A stretch of 64,000 nt of DNA from Notospermus geniculatus (Eukaryota > Nemertea > Pilidiophora > Heteronemertea > Lineidae). The notes under the pieces were generated by a model. That model made no database searches and had not been told where the DNA came from. It worked only from the letters and a program-made list of their open reading frames with translations. The stretch's first letter is position 1, and the number at the start of each line of letters is the position of its first letter. Location: positions 82,018 through 146,017 of the forward strand of contig NMRB01000806.1 of assembly GCA_002633025.1 (NCBI GenBank). The letters run 5' to 3'. Positions 33,849 to 46,554 of the stretch are shown here, in pieces. The position numbers and the translations under genes are program-made.

Positions 33849-35480
33849 CATCAATTACCTTGATGAGTGTGAAGAGATGTTCAAATGTTGGAAGCATTGA
33901 ACATGTTGAATGTTGCTGTCATGATTATTGGATGTTCTACTAAACAGTACATTCCAGTGTACTCTGTAAGTTGTATCCTTTGAGAGCGTTTGTCACTTTC
34001 TAGTACCGGTATTTAAGTTACCGGTATTTAATAGTCCACACAAAAGTTTGTAGACAGCGGGTTGCTGATCCACGGGCAACAAAGCCAAAACCGGAAAACG
34101 TGCTGCAGCCATTTGCCATATCTCCATTCTGTCACATGCGTCAACTGATCTGTTCACGCCATTGATTGCTTTCCTCAGACATCATTCATATCTGATCACG
34201 GTGACGATACCCCTAATTTACATGTACATATTACAACCAAACGTAACTAATGAGCTTCTGGACCAAGCTTGATACAACAAGCAGAGCGTAAAGTAACCTA
34301 TTCACAATCAGACCAACAGTCATCTGGTGTCGTCATGTCATGACGTTCAATATTCATTGACAGTTGCAGATGAGTTGACAGACATGACAGAGATTCTCGT
34401 CACCGGTGGTCATGGTGCGATGGTTACTTTCTTCTGACCATGCTGACTCAGCAGTGTAGCTGGGCCTAGCTACTAGCTACCGATCTGTAATTTTAGTTGG
34501 GCACCATGTTTACAATTAGAAAAATATGAGATATTTTCAAATCGCCACGCCCATATGCCAGGGCAGGTCCCAGCTGGTCAGCAGAGGCAGCCATGTCTTA
34601 GGAAAAGTATGCACAGCTACTCACACTTACCTTGCCTACAGGCCTAGACCTACACTCCCTATAAAGCGCTCAAAAATCTCAGCCATGCATGCATGTTCTA
34701 CGGCACACATCTAACATTATTCACGTAGCCGATTCACCTAAACCCTCCCACACATATTTCAGAACTTCCACATGGCGACACCCTGCTGCAGTGACGGCGG
34801 AACAAGTAAAAAACAGAAATTCGACAATACCAGTACCCATTTCAACCAAGACTGTGGAGGATTCATTCACAACGTCTCCCCAGATACCAACGCTTTGTGT
34901 TTGGTAGTGGTGTCAGTGTGTGTGTCTGTGTGTGCGTGCGTAGACCTGTACGTATGAGGACCATGACTTGACAGCACACATTTACAATGAGGTCCGTCAC
35001 TGTTGTGGGGACCAAAACCACGGTCCGCACAACAAAACCTATGTATTTAGATTTGCCTTCACTTCAGATGCACTTCAAATTATTTTCTTTGTGGTCCTCG
35101 TAAATGTGGAAAACGGCTTATGATCGCACTCACAACCTAGGGCCTGCCCCTCCCCCTCAGTCGTGCATTAGGTGACCTGGATAGGGACACAACTTTCCTC
35201 AACTAACCTAGACTTCATCAGTGATCAGTTCTACTGCAAAAGTTGGCAGCAGCACATGGTGGGAAACAATGCAAATCTAAAATGACATCAGAATTTGATG
35301 GGCATGATGCGGACATTTTTTTCATGACGTCCTTTGATGAACTTCCTCCAACAACGTTAGCTGAACTCCATTATACCATTAAACAATTTTCATTCAAAAG
35401 CTGATAATACCTGTAGGTGGTGATTGGCAATTTCACCTACTGACACCGTTTTCATTCAGATTCATACTTCCTTATTTCAG
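33849..35480. other. No recognised gene
   Basis: Contains a short direct repeat TACCGGTATTTAA (34003-34030) and a TG-rich microsatellite at 34911-34940. No coding sequence is supported. Confidence 0.45.
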
Positions 35481-35840
35481 AAATGGTGTCCGGTACCACA
35501 GAGTATTGGAATAAGGTGAAGAGGGATGATCCGGAGAATTATAAGCATATTTGGAGAAACAAAAATCACTATCAAATGCATGGAGGGATGCCCTGCAATC
35601 TCGAATCGAAAGAGGCCGCCAAAAGTTGACCAGCCAAAAGAAGAATGCACTCAAAAAGAAAGACAGAGACAGGAATAGAGAACTTCACAAACCAAAGGGA
35701 AGAAAGGGAAAGCTACAGATCTTCACTTACTTGGGAATTCTGTTCGATCTGGCTCAGGGGCTAGTTTTTCCAACAAAGGAGCCAATGCAGAAACTAGCTT
35801 CAATGATTCAGTTCCTGCACCAGTACCGGCGAGGCTAATG
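35481..35840 (+). pseudogene. Basic N-terminal transposase-like fragment
   Basis: The first frame reads STTEYWNKVKRDDPENYKHI and, after a shift near 35550, EKQKSLSNAWRDALQSRIE and KKKDRDRNRELHKPKGRKGK. The DPExYKxYLEKQ pattern and the run of Lys/Arg match the basic leader seen in the 1544-4797 pseudogene and at 32257-32510. A third frame downstream is Ser/Ala-rich. No catalytic part follows. Confidence 0.35.
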
Positions 35841-36380
35841 CTATCGTTTCTAGGCTTCCTCAATCATTTGTGTCAGACGGTACCTGAATAGGGCCGTCTG
35901 CATCTGCGGTGGCTTCAATGGTATCTGACATTGTCTGAAGGCTCTGCTGGGGAAAATTGTTGAAAAGCAGCGGGCTCATGACACCATCTTACTTGGGATT
36001 GCCGAAAGACAGCGGTCTCCTGAAGAGCATGGTGGAGAAAATGAGTTACCACAGTTGCCCTGTGAATGTGACTCGGTTACACTACGAGGTCGGTCCACAA
36101 GTTATTTAGATATTTCAGCGTGAGGAATGTTGTGATAAAATTTGTTTTCTGCACTTCGATGCATCATTTTGGACGAAAAAAAAACTACAAGTCAGACGCA
36201 ATCTATACTACACAGATGGAGCCATTAAATGCATACGACCCTAACGGCATAGCAGTCTACAATGGTCCAAGGAAACCGCATACATTGACATCAATTTTGA
36301 ACTGTTTGCATTCTAAACACAGGTTGTGCTTGAAAACGTACAACCCCATCTCTCGTGTCATTTTGTGTTAGACAGGCACA

Positions 36381-36700
36381 ACCCTTCCACGTGGCTGGCG
36401 TGGATTATACAGGACATCTCCTTGTTTTAAATAATGACGCAGGCTCTAAGGCCAATCAAGTGAAATTTTACATCTGCCTATAGAGGCTATGCACGTGACG
36501 TCATCAGCCAGACCTCTCAGTCCATAGCTTTCTCCATGCCTTCCGCCGCTTTGCCGCACGTAAAGGACTTCCTGAAAAAGTAATTCCAGAGAATGCAACA
36601 ACATTCATCTCCGCTGCAGAGGAAATTATGAAGTACTTGAAAACGAACAGAGTGAGTTGAATGGTGCCACACCCTCAAAAGAGCTCCGTGGAACTTTAAT
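36381..36700 (+). pseudogene. BEL/Pao integrase fragment
   Basis: The first frame encodes QPFHVAGVDYTGHLLV and the Lys-rich KFYICL block, and after shifts FLHAFRRFAARKGLPEKV and PENATTFISAAEEIMKYL, the second catalytic region of a BEL/Pao-type integrase (the usual SDNATTF reads PENATTF, so the catalytic Asp is Glu). A further shift leads to VEWCHTLKRAPW. Only this catalytic-core piece remains. Confidence 0.65.
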
Positions 36701-37160
36701 CTGTGGACATCCCAAAAGCAAGTGCCTGCATGATGTAACCTACCTTCCTTACACCTAGGTGAAGAGGCTCCAATTCAGTTGAGCATTGAGTGAACATGAT
36801 GTCCCTTCTGGGTGAACGTTGTGGGCTCATGATTCAAGATTCTGGGAGGCAATTTCTGTATGGATATTGTGCCATGTCCAAGTGACGGTTTCTTTAAAGG
36901 ATATCATGTTTTTCATCATGTCTGCACTGTGCAACAAAGTGTGTGTTCGACTATTGGATGGTAAGTAGGAACAAGCTCTATGTACTTTCTTCATGTACTA
37001 TTATGTAGCACAGTGGCAGGTGTCTTTTCTGCGTGCTTATTTTTCCAAGCACTGTGCCTGGTCAAAACATGACAGAAATGTGAGGTCACTGTCCTTAAAA
37101 CTTGTAAATAGTTCACTGATGACATAATGAAATTCGCACCCTTGACCCCTTCATCAGTGG

Positions 37161-37700
37161 TTAGGGCCCATGTATTGTTGTTGACCAGTTATGTCGACTA
37201 CGACGTCGCGGGCGATAATCGCCTGTGAGGTCACTGAGCTCTGTCGCACACGACAATTTCCTAGGACGATCCGCAAACGGGCGACTATTTTGCTGGAGAG
37301 GGTCGCGGTAGCAGTGGACTGTGCCAAGCGACCAAAAGTTCAACATATTGAACTTTCGGTCGCTTGGTTGCCGGGACTTGCCGCGGGACTTGCCGCGACC
37401 AAATTGTGTAATTTAGTCGCGTAACAATCTGCCGCAAACAGGAGACCAAAAAGTAAAAATGTTCAGTCGCTGGCCTGGTTGCAAGGCCGATCGCCCCGAA
37501 AATCGCTGGAAAAATCGCTAGTGTGCCAAGCCCGCACATGAGCGACAAAATCTGGGCGACCGCCTACGAGACTGGTGGCGCGACTAGACATCAGCCAATC
37601 AGAAGCGCCAAATCTTGTCGCTTTGGCGGTCGGAAGTCAAGTCGGCCGACAAATCGGTCAAAATTGTCGCTCGTGTGCGGTGCCCTTTAGACTTGAATGA
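37161..37700. repeat. GTCGC-rich repeat region with hairpins
   Basis: The words GTCGC and GCGAC occur many times in both orientations. A near-perfect hairpin with 20-bp arms (CCAAGCGACCAAAAGTTCAA) lies at 37324-37367. The composition and the phrase TCGCTCGTGTGCG resemble the TAA-flanked MITE at 57910-58137, so this is probably a decayed relative. Confidence 0.5.
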
Positions 37701-37752
37701 AGTTGAAACTGGGAGTTTTACAGATATCGTCAACCGAGAATTAACAAGGTCT

Positions 37753-37838
37753 AAGTGCATTTTTAACTTGACCCAAATTCCCTGTGCTTTTAGTCCCTTA
37801 TAAGCACAGGAAATGAGGGTCAAGTAAAAAATGCACTT
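37753..37838. repeat. Hairpin repeat, 86 bp
   Basis: AAGTGCATTTTTAACTTGAC and its inverse GTCAAGTAAAAAATGCACTT bound a short palindromic repeat with few mismatches in about 40-bp arms. A TA can be read at either edge. Confidence 0.6.
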
Positions 37839-39430
37839 ATCTATCATTATTTCTATCTTTTTGATTAATCTTGTCTAACATGATGCCAAGCATACTTATG
37901 TACTCCAAGTCTCAATGATTTGTATATGTATTGATTCCTTCAGCAATTTCTAAGGCTTTCAAAAGTAGGCCTACTAATTTTACACAAAGTAGTGAAACAA
38001 TAGAAGGAGCTGGTTGATATTATGTCATGAACATAGTTACAACCATGAAAGTTTCAAGAAGATAGCTTTAGTATTTTCCGAGATTTCCCCAAAGTTGAAA
38101 GCCTCTGTTAAGTCCCCAGCACCTTTTAATATCTTTTTTCAGTTGCAGGTTTTCCATCCCTTCTTGGATATCATTTGCTGATAACTTTAATCTTACTATT
38201 GTTTCTTCAATTGCAGGTTGCCCATGCCTACCTCAAAATCAATGCACGTGAGGTGAATGCTTCATTCAAAGCCAAACATTGTATATGTGCTGCCAAGCTT
38301 TCTTGCCCTGAAATGGGAGAGAGGAGAGTGCTGGTCTTGGCTGTACCGAAAGGTACGTATTTGGCGATGCTTGTCAGGCGGGTGTTAGTGTACTAAAAGA
38401 ATCTGTAATCACTTATGTATAGCAGTGTTCTCCACACCATTCAAAAACAGGGCGGTCCTCCCCTAATTAAATTATTTTCTCTTTCATTTTGTCATCCCGT
38501 TTTAAAATAGGGTTCCTAATGGTTAATAATTAGAGCCTCCCCGCTTAGATTTCATTACCATCCCTCTTAAAAAATCCCAGAAAAAAAATCTTTAAAAATC
38601 ACGATTTCCACCGCTCTTGAAGAATATCTTGTGGAGAAACTGGTATAGGCCAGCCAGTACACATGTACTTCCAACAGCTAATTGCAGGGAATGTTTATCT
38701 AAGGCACGCATCTGTCCAATTACCAACACCATAGAGGCCCACTCGTATATGAATTGGAAACTGATCCAGACAAAAGAAAGCGACGAAAGCTGAATGCAAA
38801 GAGGACTTTGTTGAAGAAAGCATCCACAACATGCTCCATGCTATTATGGCCATCGTATCTCTTAATATTATTTAAAAAAATAATGACATTTTAAGAAAAT
38901 TTCATCTGCTACACGATGATGTAAGTTTTTCTGTCGGTGACCAAAACAAACAGGTTATTTTCAACCCATAAATCAATGTTAGAAAAAATCAAGGTTAGGT
39001 CACAACGCTTGCGGCGACACCGTGTAGTGCTACTATGGTGCCCTCCTCATTGTAAAAGAAATAAAAAACAAGAGGAAAAATTAATACAGCTGAACATTAA
39101 GTACAGGGATTTCTGTGCAAAAACCTTAGGGAAAAAATAGGTGACTAAACCTAGATGACCAGTTTTTTCCCAAAGGTTTGTTTACTGGAAAAGCACATGA
39201 CTCACCTCGACATGGCTCCTGTGATTTCAGTCCCTCAAACCCGGTGTCATAGAATGTAATGCCCCCGATATCAGATGCCCGCTTCTTTTGTTCAGGGGAC
39301 ATCTGGTAACATAAGTTCTGTTTGTCAGTGCCCGGGTGACCCTTAATCCGTCAGAGTCTATTGTTGTGGGGCATCTCATATGGGGGGGGGGGATGACATT
39401 CTACGACACCCGCCGATTCAAACTGTACGA
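37839..39430. other. No recognised gene
   Basis: A short block at 38216-38352 (VAHAYLKINAREVNASF...) ends at GAAAG|GTACGT and follows TTGCAG, so it could be an exon, but I do not recognise it. The rest is AT-rich without features. Confidence 0.3.
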
Positions 39431-39955
39431 AATTAGTGATGCGTATAATTAATGAGGCAATAATTACTAGTAGCTTATTCTGCATAATAACCATATGGTT
39501 CTTTGACAATTACTTCATGAAATCATTTATTGCATTATGTAGTTTCAGTTGCATTGCAGATTTCCCTTGAAAAAAAGACTTCCGAAATAGAAAAAATGAA
39601 TTATGCGCATAATTAATGAGCTGATCGTTAGCTTCATTTGCATAAAACCCTGTGTTTCCATGACAACTACTTCATGGAATCATTACTGTACAACATATTC
39701 ACTAATGAATGGGGTTTTCCTCAATGAATATGTTTCTGAAGTTGATAAATTAATAATGTGCATAATTAATTAGGTCGATATTGGCCTTTTTTGCATAAAT
39801 TTCCATGGCAACAACTTGACAAAACTTTGTGCTTGGTTAGAGTTTGGTGTTGGTAATATACATGCCAACTTTCATGAAGCTCCTGTGTTTACTTTGTCTT
39901 TAATTGCATTTTGGCATATTTAATGAGCTGACTTTGTCGTTTTCCAAAGACACGG
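39431..39955. repeat. Decayed tandem repeat, unit about 160 bp
   Basis: CATAATTAATGAG-like phrases recur near 39443, 39608, 39760 and 39917. Each is followed by TTTGCATAAA and a CATGACAACTACTTCATG-like phrase in the first three. Identity is low. Confidence 0.5.
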
Positions 39956-40045
39956 CAACATTGTGTGGTGGCATACGGAATGTCATCTGAAAGATATAAT
40001 GCAGATGATTAAGAGTAAAACGATGTCCACTCCCTGAAATCACAC

Positions 40046-40797
40046 TTGCAACGAGAACTTGCGTTCATACAGGTAAATATAGCTGAAGAAGATTATAAAG
40101 AAGCAACGAAAACACTTCTAGGATTCCGCAAAGATGTAACGAGAAAATTAGACGACATGCTCCCCAAAGCCAATATAGACGAAAATGAAAGCCAGATTAT
40201 AGTCCATCACCCACCTCATCCCCAAAGCCAGTACCACTACAACCGTTCACTCCGCCTGCTCCATCTCCAATGAAACGAACAGCAACTACAAACAAAACAC
40301 CACCACCACCACCACCACCACCAAAATGCATCAAACCACAACTATTATTCACAACTCTGATGGACGACGACATTGATGACAACACCTTATCACAGGCATC
40401 AGAACTAATAATTCCCAGCACATCCACACAGAAAGCCACACCAACAAAGAAATTATCACCACCAGATGAAGAAGATGTTGCAACAGCTGAAACAGATTCC
40501 AACAGAGACATGAACACAAATCCCAAGACTGATGATAAAGCTACACAGCCCCAACAGAACAACACTGATCAACCATGTCAACCGGAGGAAAAGAAACAAG
40601 CTGTCGGCAACAGCCACATTGCGGCAGAAACCAAAGAGGCTCACAACACCTCCACTGTCGATAAGAACAAAAATGTTGCAAATTATGAGAAAAAAGATGA
40701 TGATGACACCAACAACACTGAGGATGCAGACACTGTTGCTACTGGTGAACCTCAGATTACACTTGAAGAGGCTATGAAGTATATTGGCACAGATTAA
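40046..40797 (+). CDS. Pro/Thr-rich disordered protein, 3' part
   Basis: The first frame (40046-40195) is helical (YKEATKTLLGFRKDVTRKLD). The second (from about 40199 through 40797) reads SPSPTSSPKPVPLQPFTPP, an eight-Pro run, then a long Asp/Asn/Thr/Lys-rich tail and ends LEEAMKYIGTD. The two are offset by one frame near 40195, so there is either an indel or an unrecognised intron. The tail has no globular domain. A polyadenylation signal lies at 41329. I do not recognise the protein. Confidence 0.35.
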
Positions 40798-40828
40798 TGA
40801 TGGCCCATTCATTTCAACAGTAGCCTAA

Positions 40829-41144
40829 GGCTGCCGTTCCATAGAGTTAACGTTTTCACTTTTCACTTTTCCCGTTTCATTTTTCACGATCTTTCATTTA
40901 TAGGGTTGGTTCCACAGAATTCACGCCCAAAAGAATGAGCATGTTCATTCCTCGAGTCACGGGTGATCTTCATTTATTCACGCATGAAATGAATCGTACT
41001 TGTCTGAAGGTAGAAAAATGACGCCTATGGAACCCGCATCATAAGAAATACATTGCCCAATCTTGGGTTCACCCGTGAAACATGACAATTCACACGTGAA
41101 CCGTGCAAAAACCGTGAAAACGTGAACTCTATGGAACGGGAGCC
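40829..41144. mobile_element. TAA-flanked MITE, 316 bp
   Basis: The ends are inverted copies starting GGCTGCCGTTCCATAGAGTT on the left and GGCTCCCGTTCCATAGAGTT on the right, about 28 bases each. TAA lies outside both (40826-40828 and 41145-41147). A TWA-type 3-bp duplication fits PIF/Harbinger relatives. Confidence 0.8.
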
Positions 41145-41328
41145 TAACATTCCACACTGCTGATATTCATATGCATGCAATTCACATTCAAATAGTACCC
41201 ATGTCTATAGGTTTGGCACAGCACTGCATTCCCCGCCACCCAAAGGTGTATATGAATGTAAAATACATGCTCATTAACTACTGCTAAAAAAATTGTAATT
41301 GTATGTCTCTGTCTCATCCAATATAATC

Positions 41329-41334
41329 AATAAA
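41329..41334 (+). terminator. Polyadenylation signal AATAAA
   Basis: AATAAATTCTCAGCC is followed by T/G-rich sequence. It could serve the upstream Pro/Thr-rich gene. Confidence 0.35.
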
Positions 41335-43490
41335 TTCTCAGCCATTATTTTGTAACACACCTATTTTGTTTATTATCTTCAGTAAATTATAATCATGCCG
41401 AGGAGAACCAGTCTTGAAGGCAGGGACAAACGCCGCTCCATTAGTGCCAACCACAATGCTCTCCCTCCTCCCCCTCCCCATACCATATTCACGTCACAAC
41501 CAAGAGAAGCTCACAAAAATAAATTATCAAGTACTTTTTTTACAGAAATAAAGAGGAATTACAGAGTCAGATGGGAGGACATAAAGCCTTCAGGGGAGAA
41601 TGAGGGACCACATCCATTAATTAAGTTCAGCGGGGTTACATTTGTTTCCCTTGGAGTGAAAACACTTCTGTGTCACCAGGGAGCTGATCAGAATGTGGCG
41701 CTGAAAAGAAAGACTGCTGCGGAAAAAGAAAAGGTTTTTTTTCCATGTCCCATATAATTGTACTGTTGTGTTCTTTTTTGGACTTGTAGAGTAAGTTTTA
41801 GGGACATGAGGTCTTCAATTAAATTGTTTCCTGACTCCCGTGCCTAAAATGTGAGGCATGAAGTGTTATACTTTCCAACAGAAATCAAACCAAGGAGTAG
41901 GTGTTGGAAATGAAGTTGCTAAAAAGCTCACTTCATCACATTAATTATTGTTGTCCATTTCAGCAAGACTCTGATCATACATATACAGGAAAGTCAAAGC
42001 GAAGGCAGCGTGTACAGAACACAAAGAAAAAGGACTGTTCTGCTAAGTGTTACTTGCATCATGTTGTTTATTTCCCAGAGTTCAAGGTAAGTGCCTTGAA
42101 TTTATTTTCAGCATTGATTATATTATCGCATGTTGGCTGGAAGAAGAAGCAACCTTGCATGCCTTGTTAGAAAGCGAAAATTGGCACATTTGCGTTCTGT
42201 GCAACAGAAGCCAATACATGAGCCAAATCATGAAAATACAAAGTCGAGACTTTTATCCATACTGTTGTCCACACGTTATTTTTGTCACAAGTCCCAAAGT
42301 GGTTGTTTAGCAACCTAATGAATTTTGTCAAATTCAAACCATTTATTTCAGATTGACAACAACACCAAAGCAAAAAAGCGTCTAGCATCTGAGAAGCTAA
42401 GAACTGCTCTCCGGGATCAGAATCCTGAAATGGAACACAGAGTGATGTATTACTTAGCCTCACCAGAGGACCACCAAAACCATATTACTGGAGAAGTAAG
42501 TAAAAAAACACATTTACACATTTACATGTATTTACCGCATCTGGTCCTCGGCATATCCCTGCTTTGTAATAAATAGCCTTTTTTTAATTCCACAGATAGC
42601 ATTGTTCATCCGCCTAGTTTTATTCTGATGAATTTATGTATCACCCAGGCTTCATGCTTGTTTGACATTACCTTTGACATTATTCTATGCTATTCTTTCT
42701 TCATTGCATCAACAGAAGTGGTGTTCAGCAGTTGTTGATTGACCTATATTAACAATGTGTCATGTATCCTCTTCAGGGAGCAGGAATACGACAGCCAGTG
42801 GATCGGACAATCATTGAGAAAATTCAGGCCCTTGCCGATGAAGGGGTTTCAAAAGTGTCCGAAATGATTCGACATGTTAATATCTATGTGAAGTCTGAGT
42901 TGTTCAGGGACCAGGAACCACCAAGTTTTCTTGATCGGCGTTTTTATCCAACGAGGCAAGATGTCCGTAGCCACATATACCGGGCTAGGATCAAGAAACG
43001 TCTGGCAAAAGTTGACCAAGAGAATCTGAGTGCTCACTTGGAGATATGGAAGAAGGAGGATCCAACATCCAATTTTCATTTAGGCCTCGCGCTGACAGTG
43101 ATTCACTTACAAACTTGTCGGTTAAGGATTTAAACACTGATAGTGATGACTGCGACCTTTCTTCCTTTCCTTCTCCTCCTGAATCTAACTTCCTTCTTTG
43201 CCACCAAACACAGTTTCAGAAGGACCTTATCACCCGATATGGGAATGAAATTAGTCTGTTGGACGCAACGTATCGTACAACAAGGTACGCCTTGCCCCTC
43301 TTCTTCATCTGCCTTCCCACCAATGTGTCGTATCAAGTAGTGGGGTGGTTTGTCACACAGTACGAGACCCAGTCGGCCATTGAGGAGGCATTGAATGTAT
43401 TCAAGGAATGGAACCCTTCATGGAAACCTCAGTGCTTCATGACTGACTTCTGCAAAGAAGAGATTTCAGCATTGGAGTCTGTTTTCCCAG

Positions 43491-44421
43491 GTAAGTTTGT
43501 TCCCTAAGGTCGCCATCCCAATTCTTTTTATTTTTCCCAAAAATAAAGAACATTAATTGAAAGGCTCGTCTTTGATCAGGCTCTGCCTTTTCAGTATGAT
43601 GATGTTTTTTTTTATCTGAGCATATGAATAATCCAATCACCGAGTTCACTCATGCCAGTTTCATTGTTTATTTCAGGCACCAAAAAGTCAAATTCATTTG
43701 TCCTTTTGGTATTAAATATCATTTATCAATGGTAAACAACTTCAATGTGTACATGCGGCTTTAGTGGTGTTTGTAATTGCTTACTGGTGTTGTGATCGGT
43801 CGTCGTGGGAAAGGGATTTGGTCAACTGTTCTCTGGACAAAACAATAAAAAATTGATTCAGTTGAGTTGCTCATGTTCGATGGGAAAAAGAATACATGGA
43901 ATGATAATATTTTTGTAAGCCACCTGATTATATTGGTGGGTGAAAATTTTCATGAAAAAAGAGTATTTTGCACAAGGACAATTGACCATATCCTCACCTT
44001 TGTTGCTTTTTGTAAGTGCATGTCTTTGTATTTCCTGCTTACTTGTGGTAGCACATCTTACCTGCTCATGTATGGTAGCACATCTGCCGTTCTTATCGGT
44101 GACAGTTTTCTTTTGGCCAGCAACACCGCTTTTCAAAGAGTCTGATTTCCATGATCACAAATAATGCAACTTTGCATTCATTATCATTCATCACACTCTT
44201 TATTGACCAATCACAGTTCACATGTATGCCTTATTTTGCTTCTCACATTTATGTTGTTGATCCCAGCAGTGCACAACTTACTGATGAATCTAGCTGGAGC
44301 CAAATTGTGTCCAGATCAACTAGTAATTTAGTTAATAATTAAAATGACTTCAAATCTTGGTAAAAAATGAAAAGTTGAGACAATGCGGGATTTAGATGAG
44401 TAAATTATTCCTTTTTGACAG
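43491..44421 (+). other. Intron 4 of the CARF-like MULE gene
   Basis: The intron starts GTAAGT and ends TTTTTGACAG. Frames inside it are short and not supported. The phase-1 junction joins the two MULE blocks in a single frame. Confidence 0.7.
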
Positions 44422-45233
44422 GTTGTATAGTTTTGTTGTGCGATTTTCACCGAGTCAAGGCATGGGAAATATGGTGCAGAAGAGGTGAAAACGGGGTGTC
44501 AGCAATAAAGGATGGGGTCATCACCAAGCTGAAGAAGGTTTCTGAAGCAAGCACGGAGGAGTCCTACAAAGAAGCGGTTGAGGAACTAAAAAAGAGCCAC
44601 ATATGGAACAAAAATGAAAAGTTAAGGAAGTGGTTTGCTGATAAGTTTACAAGGTAAATGATAAGTTTACCGTAAATGTTCTGAATAATGACGACCAGAA
44701 AATTTCTTTTGCTGTTCAATGGTGGTTGCATGATCTAGAATAGAAAGGCATGAAACGCCAAACCAAGGGAACAAAACTACTGCTGATACAGTGTTAGCAA
44801 AAAACCTGGCGATAATTTTTTTTTTGTTTTGAAGGGATTCGGCATTCTTGGTACCGGTACCACAAATACATACATTGTCATTTTCTTAATTGCAGCGGTG
44901 GGTGCGGGCCCTCAGGAAAGACCGTTTTCATGTTTCAATAAACACTAACAATGGTGTTGAGCGACAAAATCTCATCCTAAAGTACGATTTTCTGAAAGAC
45001 ACAGCCGACAAATCTGTCACAGCTCTTGCATCAGTGATGATTGAGAAATTCCTACCCATGTCTCATAGGGGGTAAGTGAGTTAAACTCAACACCCTTATG
45101 TATAGGTGATTAGCAGTTTTGGCTCAGTTATGACATTACTAGAGTGGAATGTTGTGATAAAAAGTGGATCATTTAGAAGTTTGGAATCCAAAGAACGAGA
45201 AAGCACAAAAATTGACACACAAAATGATACATG

Positions 45234-45458
45234 TAAATATCAAGAAGTCAACTTCCAGAAACTTGCGAATTTTCGACCCCAAGCGGGGTCTTCCTCAGGC
45301 ACTTTTCAGTTGGAGAGACCAGAAAAGACTGAGCTGAATCCCAAATGTACATGTAGATCTGAAGAATCCTGTAGAAGGATTCAGGAAAAGTGCCTGAGGA
45401 AGACCCCGGTTGGGGTCAAACATTCGCAAGTTTCTGGAAGTTGACTTATTGATATTTA
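45234..45458. mobile_element. Foldback MITE in intron 6
   Basis: Arms of about 75 bp are inverted copies, including AAGTCAACTTCCAGAAACTT and GGGGTCTTCCTCAGGCACTT, with only a few mismatches. It sits inside the intron 45072-45636 and has no coding capacity. Confidence 0.8.
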
Positions 45459-46380
45459 TTAGAAGTATGGAAAATGTAGAAGGATGGTGACAGATACTTT
45501 TTCAAGATTAAATCATGCAGATCGGAGTAACTGCAGTTTTGTCCATATGTTCATAAACATTCCTTGAGGTAAAGGTTATCTCATTCTATGGTCCCACCAC
45601 AAAGCCAGTTTTTAATTTCTCAGTGTTTTGTTCCAGGTATTGTGATGACAATTCCCAAGCTCTTGGAGGGTATGCCAAGTTTTCCGATAAACTCCCGACA
45701 TTCTTACATGACCGGCCAACACTTTTTAGGGAACACGTCAGAAAAAAGTACGAATCAGCAATGACAAGTTATGGGATGGGACAAGTTATCTCCGGGATAC
45801 AGAGACAGTCCGTATTTCACAATTGATATGGAAAATTGTAAAATTGGTGGTTACTTTCCTTCTTATCATAATGTGAAGGCTGAAAACCCTGTTGAAACTA
45901 CCTGTACCACAAGCAGCCAAGATCTTGATGACGAAGATGTAACCCAATTGGAAGATCCCCAAACTTCTGAACCTGTCTCCTACATTCCTCTCCCTGAAAG
46001 GACCCTGTCCGTAAAGAATCGTCAGGGGATTCAGTTTAGGGATATTCTTAAGAAATTCCAGGACCTGTCTTACCACATCAAAAAGGAGAAAGACATGAAA
46101 GATGCTGTCGATGAACTTCTTTCTCTTTATGAGCGAATCAAAGAGAAAGTTGACTGTGATCTTGGCATGGTTTTAGAAGAGAGACCTGTAATTGACAATC
46201 TCAGAAAGCGCAAAGCAGATACATGTACAAAAGGAGAACAGAAGAGGAAACGATCCAAATTGCTGCCCCTCCCAGAAGATAAGAACAAGAGACACCCAGC
46301 TTCTGGAAGATATGGTAGTAGAGCAGCCATGTTGAAAAAAATGTATCGTGTTAAGGATATTCCAGTGTCTAGGCCTTGTG

Positions 46381-46494
46381 CAGTCTTGTCAAAATCCAAA
46401 GTTGTCAATGCAAAGAGATCTTGTGTTTCAAAGCCTGCAGTCTTGTCAAAATCCAAAGTTGTCAATGCAAAGAGATCTTGTGTTTCAAAGCCTG
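46381..46494 (+). repeat. Perfect 57-bp tandem duplication in the coding tail
   Basis: 46381-46437 is repeated exactly at 46438-46494. The unit is a whole number of codons and encodes AVLSKSKVVNAKRSCVSKP twice. Confidence 0.9.
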
Positions 46495-46554
46495 TTGTGA
46501 ATAAACCAATGTGTAAGGTATTTGTGCCCTTGTCAGAACCTTAAAATTGCTAGG

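Larger units (their letters stand above)
41395..46541 (+). pseudogene. MULE-derived gene, CARF-like, seven exons, disrupted
   Basis: Exons are about 41395-41733, 41964-42086, 42352-42495, 42777-43490, 44422-44653, 44896-45071 and 45637-46541; six of them follow AG and most end at GTAAGT. Exons 1-2 carry KFSGVTFVSLGVKTLLCHQG and NTKKKDCSAKCYLHHVVYFP, the block that gets such proteins named calcium-responsive transcription factor-like. Exon 4 has IKKRLAKVDQENL, then SLLDATYRTTRYALPLFFI and CFMTDFCKEEISALESVFPG, the MULE DDE core. Exons 5-6 have VLLCDFHRVKAWEIW and NTNNGVERQNLILKYDFL. Introns 1-4 and 6 are phase-consistent; intron 5 is not. A one-base shift in exon 4 near 43070 lies at a T run, and the frame changes again near 45800 where a SWIM finger would be expected but is absent. 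The tail is basic and has two identical 19-residue repeats. Confidence 0.75.

Noticed and set aside
40197-40565. Minus-strand Gly/Val-rich frame
   Set aside because: It is the shadow of the Pro/Thr-rich coding sequence on the + strand.
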